Assembly: GCA_946481035.1 (NCBI GenBank) | Contig: CAMLNK010000057.1 | Location: 1 to 10,429, forward strand | Source of the DNA: an uncultured Dyadobacter sp. | Lineage (GTDB): Bacteria; Bacteroidota; Bacteroidia; Cytophagales; Spirosomataceae | DNA length: 10,429 nucleotides | Direction of reading: 5' to 3' | In this document: one piece after another, positions 1 to 7,393 of the stretch | Numbering within the stretch: the stretch's first letter is position 1 | Layout: each line of letters starts with the position of its first letter | Program-made: the position numbers and the translations under genes | Notes under the pieces: model-generated | The model's input: only the letters and a program-made list of their open reading frames with translations | The model's database searches: none | Told to the model about the DNA's origin: nothing

Positions 1-228
1 AACCGGCGCGATAAAATCGGCATGATTGAACAGGACAAACGAGCGATTTTCGGGAGGAGCTACGCCGCCGAACCGGATCAGCTGATCAAGGAGCTGGCAG
101 AGGACGAAGCTATTCAGGAAGCGGATACAATCCTTTTGACAATACCCAACACACTGGGAGTTGATTACAATGTCCATGTGCTTTCTTCAATTTTGGAGCA
201 CGTGGCACCCGGATTAGGTTGGCGTTAA
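1..228 (+). CDS. LLM class flavin-dependent oxidoreductase, C-terminal fragment (5' end outside window)
   Basis: The frame is open from the first base of the window and ends with TAA at 226-228, giving the last 75 residues of a longer protein. The text reads like the tail of a bacterial luciferase-like (F420/FMN) monooxygenase: a segment ending DQLIKELAEDEAIQEADT, then LLTIPNTLGVDYNVHVL and a closing HVAPGLGWR. In this family the C-terminal part is the last helices of a TIM barrel, where a 'probability/time-out' helix precedes a strand and a final helix. No catalytic or flavin-binding residues can be judged because the N-terminal part is missing. An internal ATG at 22 is not a credible start, since the frame continues upstream of it. 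The next gene follows after 32 bp on the same strand, so the two may be cotranscribed. The substrate cannot be told from the fragment. Confidence 0.75.
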   Translation, partial: NRRDKIGMIEQDKRAIFGRSYAAEPDQLIKELAEDEAIQEADTILLTIPNTLGVDYNVHVLSSILEHVAPGLGWR

Positions 229-260
229 ATCTTAACCTTTCAAAACAAACAAAAATCCCA

Positions 261-827
261 ATGAGAAAGCTGGTTTTATTTGCACATATTTCGCTCGACG
301 GTTTTGCCGGTGATCCAAATGGCGGCCTTAATTTTTTGTCTTACAATGAAGAGCTGCAACAATACGCGGACGAACTGGTCAAGACGGTCGGTGCGCCTGT
401 GTACGGCAAAAATACTTACCATTTGATGGAAGGGTACTGGCCCACCGTACTGAACAACCCCGATGCGGGCGGGCATTCACTTGCGCATGCAAAATGGGTG
501 CAGGAAATTCCCAAAATCGTTTTCTCAACTACATTGACCAGCGCCGACTGGAATAATACCACGCTGATCAAAGACAATGTTGTGGAAGAGGTGAATAAGC
601 TGAAACAGCAGCCCGGCAAGGACCTGGTGATATTCGGTAGTCCTGGTCTGGCGAAAAGTTTTATGAATCTCGGGCTGATAGACGAGTACAAGCTGACCCT
701 TCATCCTGTGATATTAGGTCAGGGGATCAGTCTGTTCGACAGCAACACGCAGAAGAGCAATCTGAAATTGCAGGAGTCAAAAACGCTTGGTTCGGGCGTC
801 GTTACCTTGTATTATACGGGGCGATGA
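261..827 (+). CDS. Dihydrofolate reductase family protein (RibD C-terminal domain-like)
   Basis: This 188-residue protein is the usual length of a stand-alone RibD-C/DHFR-fold protein. Visible landmarks are the N-terminal strand and loop RKLVLFAHISLDGFAGDPNG (residues 2-21), VYGKNTYHLMEGYW (47-60), and the nucleotide-binding part VIFGSPGLAKSF (123-134) followed by LGLIDEYKLTLHPVILGQG (137-155). The family contains NAD(P)H-dependent reductases related to riboflavin and folate enzymes, but most stand-alone members have no proven substrate, so it should not be called a true dihydrofolate reductase. The ATG at 261 was chosen because it begins the conserved first strand; an upstream TTG at 219 in the same frame would overlap the preceding gene and adds a low-complexity leader. 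No signal peptide is present, so it is cytoplasmic. It lies 32 bp behind the flavin oxidoreductase gene and may share its transcript. Confidence 0.85.
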   Translation: MRKLVLFAHISLDGFAGDPNGGLNFLSYNEELQQYADELVKTVGAPVYGKNTYHLMEGYWPTVLNNPDAGGHSLAHAKWVQEIPKIVFSTTLTSADWNNTTLIKDNVVEEVNKLKQQPGKDLVIFGSPGLAKSFMNLGLIDEYKLTLHPVILGQGISLFDSNTQKSNLKLQESKTLGSGVVTLYYTGR

Positions 828-837
828 GCCGCAGGTA

Positions 838-879
838 GGCTTAACTTCCAAAGCCCTATACCCGGACATCCACTGTCCG
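838..879 (+). other. Two short hairpins downstream of the DHFR-family gene, possible weak terminator
   Basis: Shortly after the stop codon at 827 there are two small inverted repeats: GGCTT (838-842) with AAGCC (851-855), and CGGACA (863-868) with TGTCCG (874-879) around a 5-base loop. Neither is followed by a run of T, so they lack the second half of a normal intrinsic terminator. They could slow or end transcription from the upstream genes or protect the 3' end, but this is a weak call. The remainder of the 168-bp gap up to the PadR gene is AT-rich (roughly 900-995) and is the likely promoter region for padR and the permease. No clear Bacteroidota -33/-7 pair was found there. Confidence 0.3.
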
Positions 880-995
880 CAAATGAACATCTTTAGTCTT
901 GTTTCTGAATGGCAATGCATTGTTTATCAATATGTTGCCATGTTTTGTTTTTGCTGGCAGGCTATTTTATCAGCAAATGTGAAACTAATTAGCAT

Positions 996-1334
996 ATGAA
1001 CAGGGCCTATCTGGGAGAGTTTGAAGAAATTGTGCTGCTTTGCACGGCGGCGCTCGACGGGCGTGCATATGGGGTGGCGCTCATGCATGAGATCACGGAA
1101 AATACCGGTCGTCCGGTGCGGCTGAACCAGATTCATTCTGCATTACAGCGGTTGGAGGAAAAGGGGATGGTCCGGTCCGACATGAGCGAGCCCACTGCCG
1201 AGCGCGGCGGGCGGCGTAAGCGGCTGTTTACGCTCACACCCTACGGCGAGCGCACGCTTACGCAGGTACGCGAAGTGCGCGAAAATCTATGGTCCCGCCT
1301 TGCCAAACCTTTTAAACTGGCCGTCGACTTATGA
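996..1334 (+). CDS. PadR family transcriptional regulator
   Basis: The 112-residue product is a compact PadR-type winged-helix DNA-binding protein. The helix-turn-helix region runs from LGEFEEIVLLCTAAL (6-20) through AYGVALMHEI (24-33) to the recognition segment QIHSALQRLEEKGMVRS (45-61). The wing is marked by ERGGRRKRLFTLTPYGERTL (69-88), which is typical of the family, and a short C-terminal helix probably mediates dimerisation (subfamily 2 size, no long C-terminal domain). PadR proteins are usually repressors released by a small ligand. The stop codon overlaps the start of the permease gene in an ATGA (1331-1334), so the two are translationally coupled. This regulator-plus-permease pair is common in Cytophagales; the regulator most likely controls its own operon, but the ligand and operator are unknown. 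The ATG at 996 starts directly before the conserved first helix. Confidence 0.9.
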   Translation: MNRAYLGEFEEIVLLCTAALDGRAYGVALMHEITENTGRPVRLNQIHSALQRLEEKGMVRSDMSEPTAERGGRRKRLFTLTPYGERTLTQVREVRENLWSRLAKPFKLAVDL

Positions 1335-3982
1335 AATCAAACCTACCCCCACAGCCTCCTGTCTGGGCTGATAAGCTACTGGCCCTATTGTGTGCCCCGC
1401 ACTTACTGGAATCGATTGTGGGTGATCTGCATGAAGAGTTTGATTACCAGGTGGAAAGGAATGGGGAGCGAATAGCGCGGCTGCGATACTGGCGCGAAGC
1501 ATTGGGCTTTCTGAAATGGAGGTATATCAAAAGACAAAAGAACCGCTATCCATCCACCTTTTTACTCAGCCATGATATGATCCGTAACTACTTCACAATC
1601 GCCTGGCGGACGCTGGCCTATAATAAGGTCTATTCGTTCATCAATGTAGCAGGCCTGAGCATTGGCCTCGCCGCCGCCATGCTGATTTTACTTTACACCA
1701 AGGACGAGGTCAGTTTTGACCAGTTTCATGCAAACAATCCCAATATTTACCGTATTACCAACAAATACATCTCTCCCGAAGGAAAACAGGAAGGTGTGAT
1801 GGGCAATACAGGCTATGTGGCCGGTCCGAAATTTGCGGGGGGCGTACCGGAAATTAAGGCATTCGTGCGTTACCACGGGCATCGTAACGATATCAAAAAA
1901 GGCAGCGAAATCAAGAGTGAAACCATTTTCCGGGTGGACTCTTCCTTCTTTTCGGTATTCTCCTTTCCGTTGCTGAGCGGGAATCCGGAAACTGCATTGA
2001 AAGAACCGCGGTCGGTGGTACTTTCCGAAGAAATGGCTGAGAAGCAATTTGGCAGCAAAGATGCGCTTGGAAGGACGGTTTTGATGAAGGATAGTTTTGA
2101 CAAGGACGCCCGCTTTGAACCCTACACCGTCACGGGCGTAGCCAAAACACCCCCGCAGAATTCATCGATCAAGTTCGATATTATGATTCCGATGGTGATC
2201 GGCCCGGGTGAAATGCACCGCGCAACAAACTGGTTCAATACCTTCATGAATACGTTCGTCCTGCTCTCTCCCGGGGCGAATGTAGCGCAGGTTGAGCGAA
2301 AGATGAACCTGGTTTACAATGCCGACGCGAAGGAAGCCATCAAGGAAGTAGCCCTGAAATACGGGATGAGGAACAGGAAAGAATACACCCTGCAACCCTT
2401 TACGGATATGCACCTGAGCGCCGAACTGCCCTCGGATGGTGGTCTGGCGGGACACAGCAATCCGCAATGGTCCTATATTCTTACCGGTATAGCGCTTTTT
2501 ATACTCGCCATTGCCTGCATCAATTTCGTAAACCTGACCATCGCCCGTTCGTTGAAACGTGCGAAGGAAATTGGCATCCGCAAAGTGGTAGGGAGCGGCC
2601 GTATGCAGCTGGTGACCCAGTTTCTGGGCGAGTCATTCCTGCTTTGTACGGTTGCATTCATTTTTGCGATTGTGCTGGTGCAGCTGGTATTGCCTACGTT
2701 CAACCAGCTTGCTAACAAGGCTCTTGCCCTTTCGTACCTTTTCGATAGCACCCTGGTACTCGGCTATCTCGCGCTCTTTCTGAGCACGGGCTTGCTGGCC
2801 GGGTTCTATCCGGCAGTTGTATTGTCTGGTTATAATCCTGTCAAAACGCTTTACCACCGGTTGCAGCTTTCGGGCAAAAACTATTTGCAAACTACCCTGG
2901 TGGTGCTTCAATTCGGCATTGCTTCTTTCCTGATCATTGGCACGCTTACGATTAACTCCCAGTTTAATTATTTGATCAACAAGGATTTGGGTTACAACGA
3001 CGAGCATTTGATCAGTGTCGAAAAGCCCAACCTCACGCGCGAGCAAGCGCACCTGCTCCGGCAGGAATTGCAAAAAGACCCTAATATCATCGCGGTAGCG
3101 CCCAAAAACGCCGGCCGCTGGAATACGGGGGCGAAAGTGAACAAAGACACGGAAGTTGCTTTTACCTACGAAACGGTCGATCCCGAATACCTGCCGGCCA
3201 TTCAGGTCCCGGTGGTGAGCGGTCGTAATTTTTCTGCTGATTTCCCTGCGGATTCCACTCAATCGGTACTTGTAAACGAGGCGTTTGCCAGGCAGGCGGG
3301 CTGGAAAGACCCGATCGGGCAAATCGTGGATTTCTCGTATGAAAATTTTAAATGCACGGTCATCGGCGTGGTGAAGGACTACCACTACACCGATCTGAAC
3401 GAAAAAATCGGCCCTCAGCTTTTCACGATGAGGCCTTCCAATTCCTATGGAAGGTTTTTTGTCAAGATCAAACCCGGAACTGAGACTTCCAGCCTCCGGC
3501 ATTTAGCCGAAACCTACACCCGTTTGTTCCCGCTCAATCCGTATACCTATCAATTCATGGATGACGAGAATGCGAAGCAGTATGAATCCGAGGCTAAATG
3601 GAGGCAAATCATGCTCTTTGGTACCATTCTTACGATTTTTATTTCCTGCATCGGGCTGTTCGGGCTGGCCACGCTTTCTGCCGAGCGCCGTAGCAAGGAG
3701 GTTGGTATCCGCAAGGTAATGGGAGCGTCGGTGGCCGGTATTACCCGGCTGCTCACGTCCGACTTTCTGAAACTTGTTTCGATTTCCTTCGTTTTCGCAT
3801 TTCCGCTGGCCTTTTACGCCATCGACAAATGGCTGCAAAACTATCCTTACCGGATCGGTATCGACGCGTTCATATTCCTGGAAGCTGCATTACTGGCTGT
3901 ACTCGTCGCATTCCTGACGGTAAGTTTTCAATCCATACGGACAGCGCTCGCCAATCCTGTAAAAAGTTTGCGCAGCGAATAG
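1331..3982 (+). CDS. ABC transporter permease, MacB/FtsX type with N-terminal permease prefix domain
   Basis: This 883-residue inner-membrane protein starts with a cytoplasmic prefix of about 75 residues (PPVWADKLLALLCAPHLLESI, GDLHEEF, then YWREALGFLKWRY), the segment that accompanies PadR-linked permeases in Cytophagales. Two MacB-PCD plus FtsX modules follow. The first has a membrane helix near 102-124, a large periplasmic domain, and helices near 382-404, 436-455 and 475-498, with the coupling sequence AKEIGIRKVVGSG between the first two. The second begins with a helix near 522-540, another periplasmic domain, and helices near 760-781, 815-831 and 845-866, with SKEVGIRKVMGAS. There is no Walker motif, so an ATPase encoded elsewhere must power it. 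Family members work in mechanotransmission, lipoprotein handling or export of peptides and drugs; the cargo here is unknown. Translation is coupled to the PadR gene by a 4-base overlap. Confidence 0.92.
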   Translation: MKSNLPPQPPVWADKLLALLCAPHLLESIVGDLHEEFDYQVERNGERIARLRYWREALGFLKWRYIKRQKNRYPSTFLLSHDMIRNYFTIAWRTLAYNKVYSFINVAGLSIGLAAAMLILLYTKDEVSFDQFHANNPNIYRITNKYISPEGKQEGVMGNTGYVAGPKFAGGVPEIKAFVRYHGHRNDIKKGSEIKSETIFRVDSSFFSVFSFPLLSGNPETALKEPRSVVLSEEMAEKQFGSKDALGRTVLMKDSFDKDARFEPYTVTGVAKTPPQNSSIKFDIMIPMVIGPGEMHRATNWFNTFMNTFVLLSPGANVAQVERKMNLVYNADAKEAIKEVALKYGMRNRKEYTLQPFTDMHLSAELPSDGGLAGHSNPQWSYILTGIALFILAIACINFVNLTIARSLKRAKEIGIRKVVGSGRMQLVTQFLGESFLLCTVAFIFAIVLVQLVLPTFNQLANKALALSYLFDSTLVLGYLALFLSTGLLAGFYPAVVLSGYNPVKTLYHRLQLSGKNYLQTTLVVLQFGIASFLIIGTLTINSQFNYLINKDLGYNDEHLISVEKPNLTREQAHLLRQELQKDPNIIAVAPKNAGRWNTGAKVNKDTEVAFTYETVDPEYLPAIQVPVVSGRNFSADFPADSTQSVLVNEAFARQAGWKDPIGQIVDFSYENFKCTVIGVVKDYHYTDLNEKIGPQLFTMRPSNSYGRFFVKIKPGTETSSLRHLAETYTRLFPLNPYTYQFMDDENAKQYESEAKWRQIMLFGTILTIFISCIGLFGLATLSAERRSKEVGIRKVMGASVAGITRLLTSDFLKLVSISFVFAFPLAFYAIDKWLQNYPYRIGIDAFIFLEAALLAVLVAFLTVSFQSIRTALANPVKSLRSE

Positions 3983-4067
3983 CGCACCATACCGGGCAAG
4001 GTGGGTGGGTATCAGACAAATTGCCAATACAGGAATCCGCGTATCTGGTGCAGAAAACGGCTTATGG

Positions 4068-4075
4068 TATAATTG
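4068..4075 (+). promoter_or_regulatory. Possible -7 element upstream of the SMP-30-like gene
   Basis: The 8-mer TATAATTG matches five of the six fixed bases of the Bacteroidota -7 consensus TAnnTTTG and lies about 60 bases before the ATG at 4136. No good TTTG -33 partner is visible at the usual distance, so this is only a candidate. The rest of the 153-bp gap from 3983 shows only a short imperfect inverted repeat (ATACC near 3990 with GGTAT near 4013) without a T run. Confidence 0.25.
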
Positions 4076-4135
4076 CAAGAGAAGTTTGTTAAATTGAGGC
4101 GCAGCTAAACGCTTTAAATCTGAACGTTTCAAACT

Positions 4136-4984
4136 ATGTCAAAATCCACACTTTTCCTGCTTGCCGGTGCACTGGCAGCCACGTTGTCCACGAGTAATGC
4201 CCAGAGCATCGAGTTAACACCTGCGTGGGAGTCCGACACGACTCTGCGCACACCCGAAAGTGTCCTGTACGATCCAGGGCAGAATGTCCTGTATGTTGCC
4301 TGTATCAATGGCGGCCCCAGCCTGGACAACAAAGGCAGCTATGTTGCCAAAGTCGGTCCGGACGGCAAGGTCATTAAATTGAAATTCGCCGAGAATCTGA
4401 ATTCAACTAAAGGCATGGGCATTTTGGGAGGCAAATTGTATGTAACCGAAATGACGCAGGTCGCCGAGATAGACCTGGGTTCCGGAAAGATCCTTAACCG
4501 TTACCCCATTGAAGGCGCTAAGTTTTTGAATGACATTACCGTCGATACTAAAAAACGCATTATCTATGTCACCGACTCTGGTCATGGTAAGGTTTGGTCA
4601 ATTACAGGCGGCAAAGTAAGTCTGGTTTTGGAGGGTGATCCGCTCAAAGGAACCAACGGACTTTTGTTTGAAAATGATCAGTTGCTGATCGGTAATGGCG
4701 ACGGTTCATTGCTGAGCCTGGATCCGGCAACCAAAAAGCTCAGCACCATTGCCAAGGTTTCGGGCGGCATCGACGGAATCGCTGCGTTGGGTAACAAGAG
4801 TTATATCGTTACCGAATGGGCTGGGAAAGTCTGGCATGTAAAAGCCGACGGAACAACCGAGCTGAAATCCGATTCTTCACCACAAAAAATTAACTCGGCC
4901 GACGTAGGGTACAATCCTAAAACGAAGACACTGTTCGTTCCGACGTTTTTCCACAATACTGTGAAAGCGTATACTATTAAATAG
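4136..4984 (+). CDS. Secreted SMP-30/gluconolactonase-like beta-propeller protein
   Basis: The 282-residue product begins with a Sec signal peptide (hydrophobic core LFLLAGALAATL, probable cleavage after SNAQ at about residue 23), so it acts in the periplasm or outside. The rest looks like a six-bladed propeller of the SMP-30/gluconolactonase/LRE class, with repeated units such as PESVLYDPGQNVLYVA (40-55), FLNDITVDTKKRIIYVTDSG (130-149), KGTNGLLFENDQLLIGNG (171-188), GGIDGIAALGNKSYIV (210-225) and a closing SADVGYNPKTKTLFVPT. Residues in the positions of the known divalent-metal ligands appear present: Glu41, Asn174 and Asp213, plus Asn132 in the place of the substrate-binding Asn. That would allow lactonase-type hydrolysis, but the substrate is not known and many relatives are only annotated as ATP-binding or hypothetical. 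It stands alone, with an intrinsic terminator 25 bp behind it. Confidence 0.8.
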   Translation: MSKSTLFLLAGALAATLSTSNAQSIELTPAWESDTTLRTPESVLYDPGQNVLYVACINGGPSLDNKGSYVAKVGPDGKVIKLKFAENLNSTKGMGILGGKLYVTEMTQVAEIDLGSGKILNRYPIEGAKFLNDITVDTKKRIIYVTDSGHGKVWSITGGKVSLVLEGDPLKGTNGLLFENDQLLIGNGDGSLLSLDPATKKLSTIAKVSGGIDGIAALGNKSYIVTEWAGKVWHVKADGTTELKSDSSPQKINSADVGYNPKTKTLFVPTFFHNTVKAYTIK

Positions 4985-5008
4985 GTTTACAAATTATTGA
5001 TTATCAAG

Positions 5009-5051
5009 AGGCTGTCTGCGATAGACATTGCGCAGGCAGCCTTTGTTTTTT
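5009..5051 (+). terminator. Rho-independent terminator of the SMP-30-like gene
   Basis: AGGCTGTCTGCG (5009-5020) pairs with CGCAGGCAGCCT (5031-5042) as a 12-bp stem with one G-T wobble, around a 10-base loop, and is followed directly by TTTGTTTTTT. It lies between the convergent propeller and chrA genes. Read on the - strand the same stem is present but is followed by AT-mixed sequence without a clean T run, so it should work mainly for + strand transcripts, with some activity for chrA transcripts possible. Confidence 0.9.
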
Positions 5052-5059
5052 ACACACTA

Positions 5060-6247
5060 TTACAAATAAGTTTTAAGGCAATAACCGATAATAGCCGAAA
5101 TCAGGATAATGTAAGGCTCTTGCAGTTTTTTGACGTAAATCAGCGCCAGAATGGAGGCAATCGCTATGAGCGCGGATGCTGAATCGACAATGGAGCGGCT
5201 GGCGATCACGAATACCGATCCGACCAGCGCGCCAACGACCGCTGCCGTGATACCGTCCACGAATGCCTTGATACTCTGATTTTTCGATATTTTCTTAAAG
5301 TAAGGTGCAGGAAGCACGGTGAACACAAAACAGGGGAGGAAAACACCCAACGCCGCTACGCTGGCCCCGGCAAAACCTGAGACGAGAAACCCTATAAACC
5401 CGACGGTTATCACAACGGGGCCGGGCGTGATCATGGCTACCGCGACAGAGTCGAGGAACTGCTGCTCGTTGAGCCAGCCCATTTCACCGACCACACCGGC
5501 CTGTAAAAACGGAATGATCGCAAGCCCGCTGCCAAATACAAATGCACCCGCTTCGGTGAAAAACAATCCGAGCTGCCAGAGCTTGCCGACTTCGAACTGC
5601 CAGAAGCCGGTACCTGCCAAAAGCAGCACGGAAAGCGACGTATTCGGCTTTTTGGCCCATTTTGGCGGCGCTTTAATGACCATGTAAACCAGGCCAAGGA
5701 TAATGAAAAGCCAGACTTCTTCGCGTTCTGTGATGGCGGTCACGACCGCCATCACAATAAAGAACAGCCACAATAACCACCTGCTTTTAACGGCCTGTAT
5801 TTCCAGCTTGCTTACCGACTTGATAGTGAGCTTGTAGCAACTGAGCGTGATGATACCGATCACCGCCGAGCCAACCCCGTAGAACACCGACTGCATCCAT
5901 TCCAGGCCTCCGTAAAGTTTATAAGCCATCCCAAGCAGCACTACCATGATGAACGAAGGCAGTACAAAGCTCAGACCCGTAAGCGTAGCTCCCCAGACGC
6001 CATAATGCACATAACCCAGGTAAATCCCCAACTGGGCCGCCAGCGGCCCGGGCGCGAGCTGCGCCAAAGCGAGGCCCTCACGGTATTCTTCCTCGGTGAT
6101 CCATTGGCGGTCTTCCACCAAATCGCGGTGCATATAGCCGATAAGCGCCACCGGACCACCGAAGCCGAGGGTCCCGAGTTTGAGAAAATACTTTGTCAGC
6201 TCGATCAGGCTGTAACTTACTGTTTTAGGGGGTGTCAGCGTTTCCAT
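5060..6247 (-). CDS. chrA: Chromate transporter, ChrA (CHR) family, two-domain long form
   Basis: The 395-residue integral membrane protein has the length and duplicated layout of long-chain CHR transporters. The first half carries LGFGGPVALIGYM (27-39) and LAQLAPGPLAAQLGIYLG (61-78); the second half carries the matching AFVFGSGLAIIPFLQAGVV (235-253) and AVAMITPGPVVITVGFIG (269-286). These FGGP/FGSG and PGP motifs are the diagnostic signatures of the family. Around ten hydrophobic segments are visible. Characterised ChrA proteins export chromate from the cytoplasm driven by the proton motive force and give chromate resistance; some relatives may handle sulfate or other oxyanions, so the substrate is inferred. 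It lies 37 bp behind the DUF1259 gene on the same strand and probably shares its transcript. No chrB-type regulator is in the window. The ATG at 6247 is followed at once by a short polar lead into the first helix. Confidence 0.9.
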   Translation of the reverse strand: METLTPPKTVSYSLIELTKYFLKLGTLGFGGPVALIGYMHRDLVEDRQWITEEEYREGLALAQLAPGPLAAQLGIYLGYVHYGVWGATLTGLSFVLPSFIMVVLLGMAYKLYGGLEWMQSVFYGVGSAVIGIITLSCYKLTIKSVSKLEIQAVKSRWLLWLFFIVMAVVTAITEREEVWLFIILGLVYMVIKAPPKWAKKPNTSLSVLLLAGTGFWQFEVGKLWQLGLFFTEAGAFVFGSGLAIIPFLQAGVVGEMGWLNEQQFLDSVAVAMITPGPVVITVGFIGFLVSGFAGASVAALGVFLPCFVFTVLPAPYFKKISKNQSIKAFVDGITAAVVGALVGSVFVIASRSIVDSASALIAIASILALIYVKKLQEPYIILISAIIGYCLKTYL

Positions 6248-6284
6248 TTAGCTTTTCGTTTTGAAGGGGTTATGGCCCGGGCGG

Positions 6285-7271
6285 TCAGTGTTTGGAATGT
6301 GATCCGTGGGGTGATTTGCCGAGCACATCCAGAGCCGCACGGAAGCCTTTGGCAAGCTCTTCTGCGGCGCCTTTTCCATAGTAGTGGAGAAAAATCATGC
6401 GGGGTTCCTCGTCGAGCATGTGGTTGTGTACTGCCACCACTTCCAGGTTATGGCTGCGCAGCACACCGATCACACTGTTGACCTCATGGCCCAGCATGGC
6501 AATGTCGCCTGCAATGTGCGCATTCGTTTTTGTGCCGGCAAAACTCGCCCAGGAGTTGAGACCTATCGCTGCCGTCATTTCAGCTCCCATCGATAGGATA
6601 GTCAGGTCCTGGCGGCCGACGGTATACTTGTAGGTAGGGCCATTGACCACCCCCGTATATTTGACGATCGCGTCGAGGGCGCCAATATCGAAGATATCCT
6701 TGGCTGTCTGCGTTGGTGGAGCAGCTTGAGGGGGTTGGTTAGCCGGTGCTATTTTAGCGTCTTTGATGGCCAGCGCAAATTTCCTGGCCAGCTCTTCGGG
6801 GCTACCCATTCCGTGAAAATGCATGTAGAAAATGCGGGGTTCTTCGTAAAAGAAGTGATTGTGGATGGCGCCTACTTCCAGGCCGGCCGCCTGCGCCGCC
6901 GAGATCAGGGGGTTCACTTCCTCTTGCAATAGCACGGTGTCGCTCATCAGCACGGCCGATTTGCCGTCCACCGTTTTCTTGATGGATACCCAGCCCCCGA
7001 AACCGAAAGAAATGGGTACGCCTTCCGATTTGATAGCGATCTTCAAATCATTTCTGGGCAGCGCTATCGTATGAACCGCCTGTGCCTCATTGTAAGTACC
7101 TTTTTTACCGATAGCGCCTTCGATAGCCGCTATTTCCTCGGGGGTAAGGGCAGGTGTTTTCAGCGGTGTGCTGCTCGCAGTGGATGGATAAAGGCCTGTT
7201 AATCCAACCGTTGCGGCGATTGAGGTAGCACCCAGCCATGCTCTTCTTGAAATCACTTTTTGGTTTTCCAT
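6285..7271 (-). CDS. Exported protein with two DUF1259 (LppY/LpqO family) units
   Basis: The 328-residue product starts with a twin-arginine-like leader (SRRAWLGATSIAATVGLTGL, residues 8-27), which points to export, by Tat if folded or metal-loaded in the cytoplasm. Two homologous units follow, about 48-172 and 197-317, joined by a Pro/Gln/Ala-rich linker (about 175-190). Each holds the motif HNHxxxEEPRxxxxHxxG: His137, His139, Glu143, Glu144, Arg146, His151 in the first and His282, His284, Glu288, Glu289, Arg291, His296 in the second, all at an exact 145-residue offset. Asp111/Asp256 and the VN pairs 119-120/264-265 keep the same offset. The family (DUF1259, mycobacterial LppY/LpqO) has no established biochemical role known to me. 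The tail is His-rich (HGSHSKH). It precedes chrA by 37 bp, suggesting a partner role in oxyanion or metal stress. A metal-binding function is inference. Confidence 0.85.
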   Translation of the reverse strand: MENQKVISRRAWLGATSIAATVGLTGLYPSTASSTPLKTPALTPEEIAAIEGAIGKKGTYNEAQAVHTIALPRNDLKIAIKSEGVPISFGFGGWVSIKKTVDGKSAVLMSDTVLLQEEVNPLISAAQAAGLEVGAIHNHFFYEEPRIFYMHFHGMGSPEELARKFALAIKDAKIAPANQPPQAAPPTQTAKDIFDIGALDAIVKYTGVVNGPTYKYTVGRQDLTILSMGAEMTAAIGLNSWASFAGTKTNAHIAGDIAMLGHEVNSVIGVLRSHNLEVVAVHNHMLDEEPRMIFLHYYGKGAAEELAKGFRAALDVLGKSPHGSHSKH

Positions 7272-7393
7272 TTTTGAAATAATGTGGTTGTCGGTGCAAT
7301 ACTAATCAACCAATCATTCAAAGAATAGAATATCCATTACCCGTTTGTACACAGTTTACTTTTTATCCCAAAAAACGCCCTTACCGCTCGAAA

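Noticed and set aside
2633..3502. 289-codon open frame on the - strand inside the permease gene
   Set aside because: It is antisense to a well-supported membrane protein, rich in Arg and His without any family pattern, and is explained by the codon usage of the permease.
7272..7393. Promoter for the DUF1259 gene in the 122-bp gap
   Set aside because: The gap is AT-rich and has near-matches such as TAGTATTG on the - strand, but the nearest TTTG lies only 14 bases upstream, too close for the usual -33/-7 spacing.
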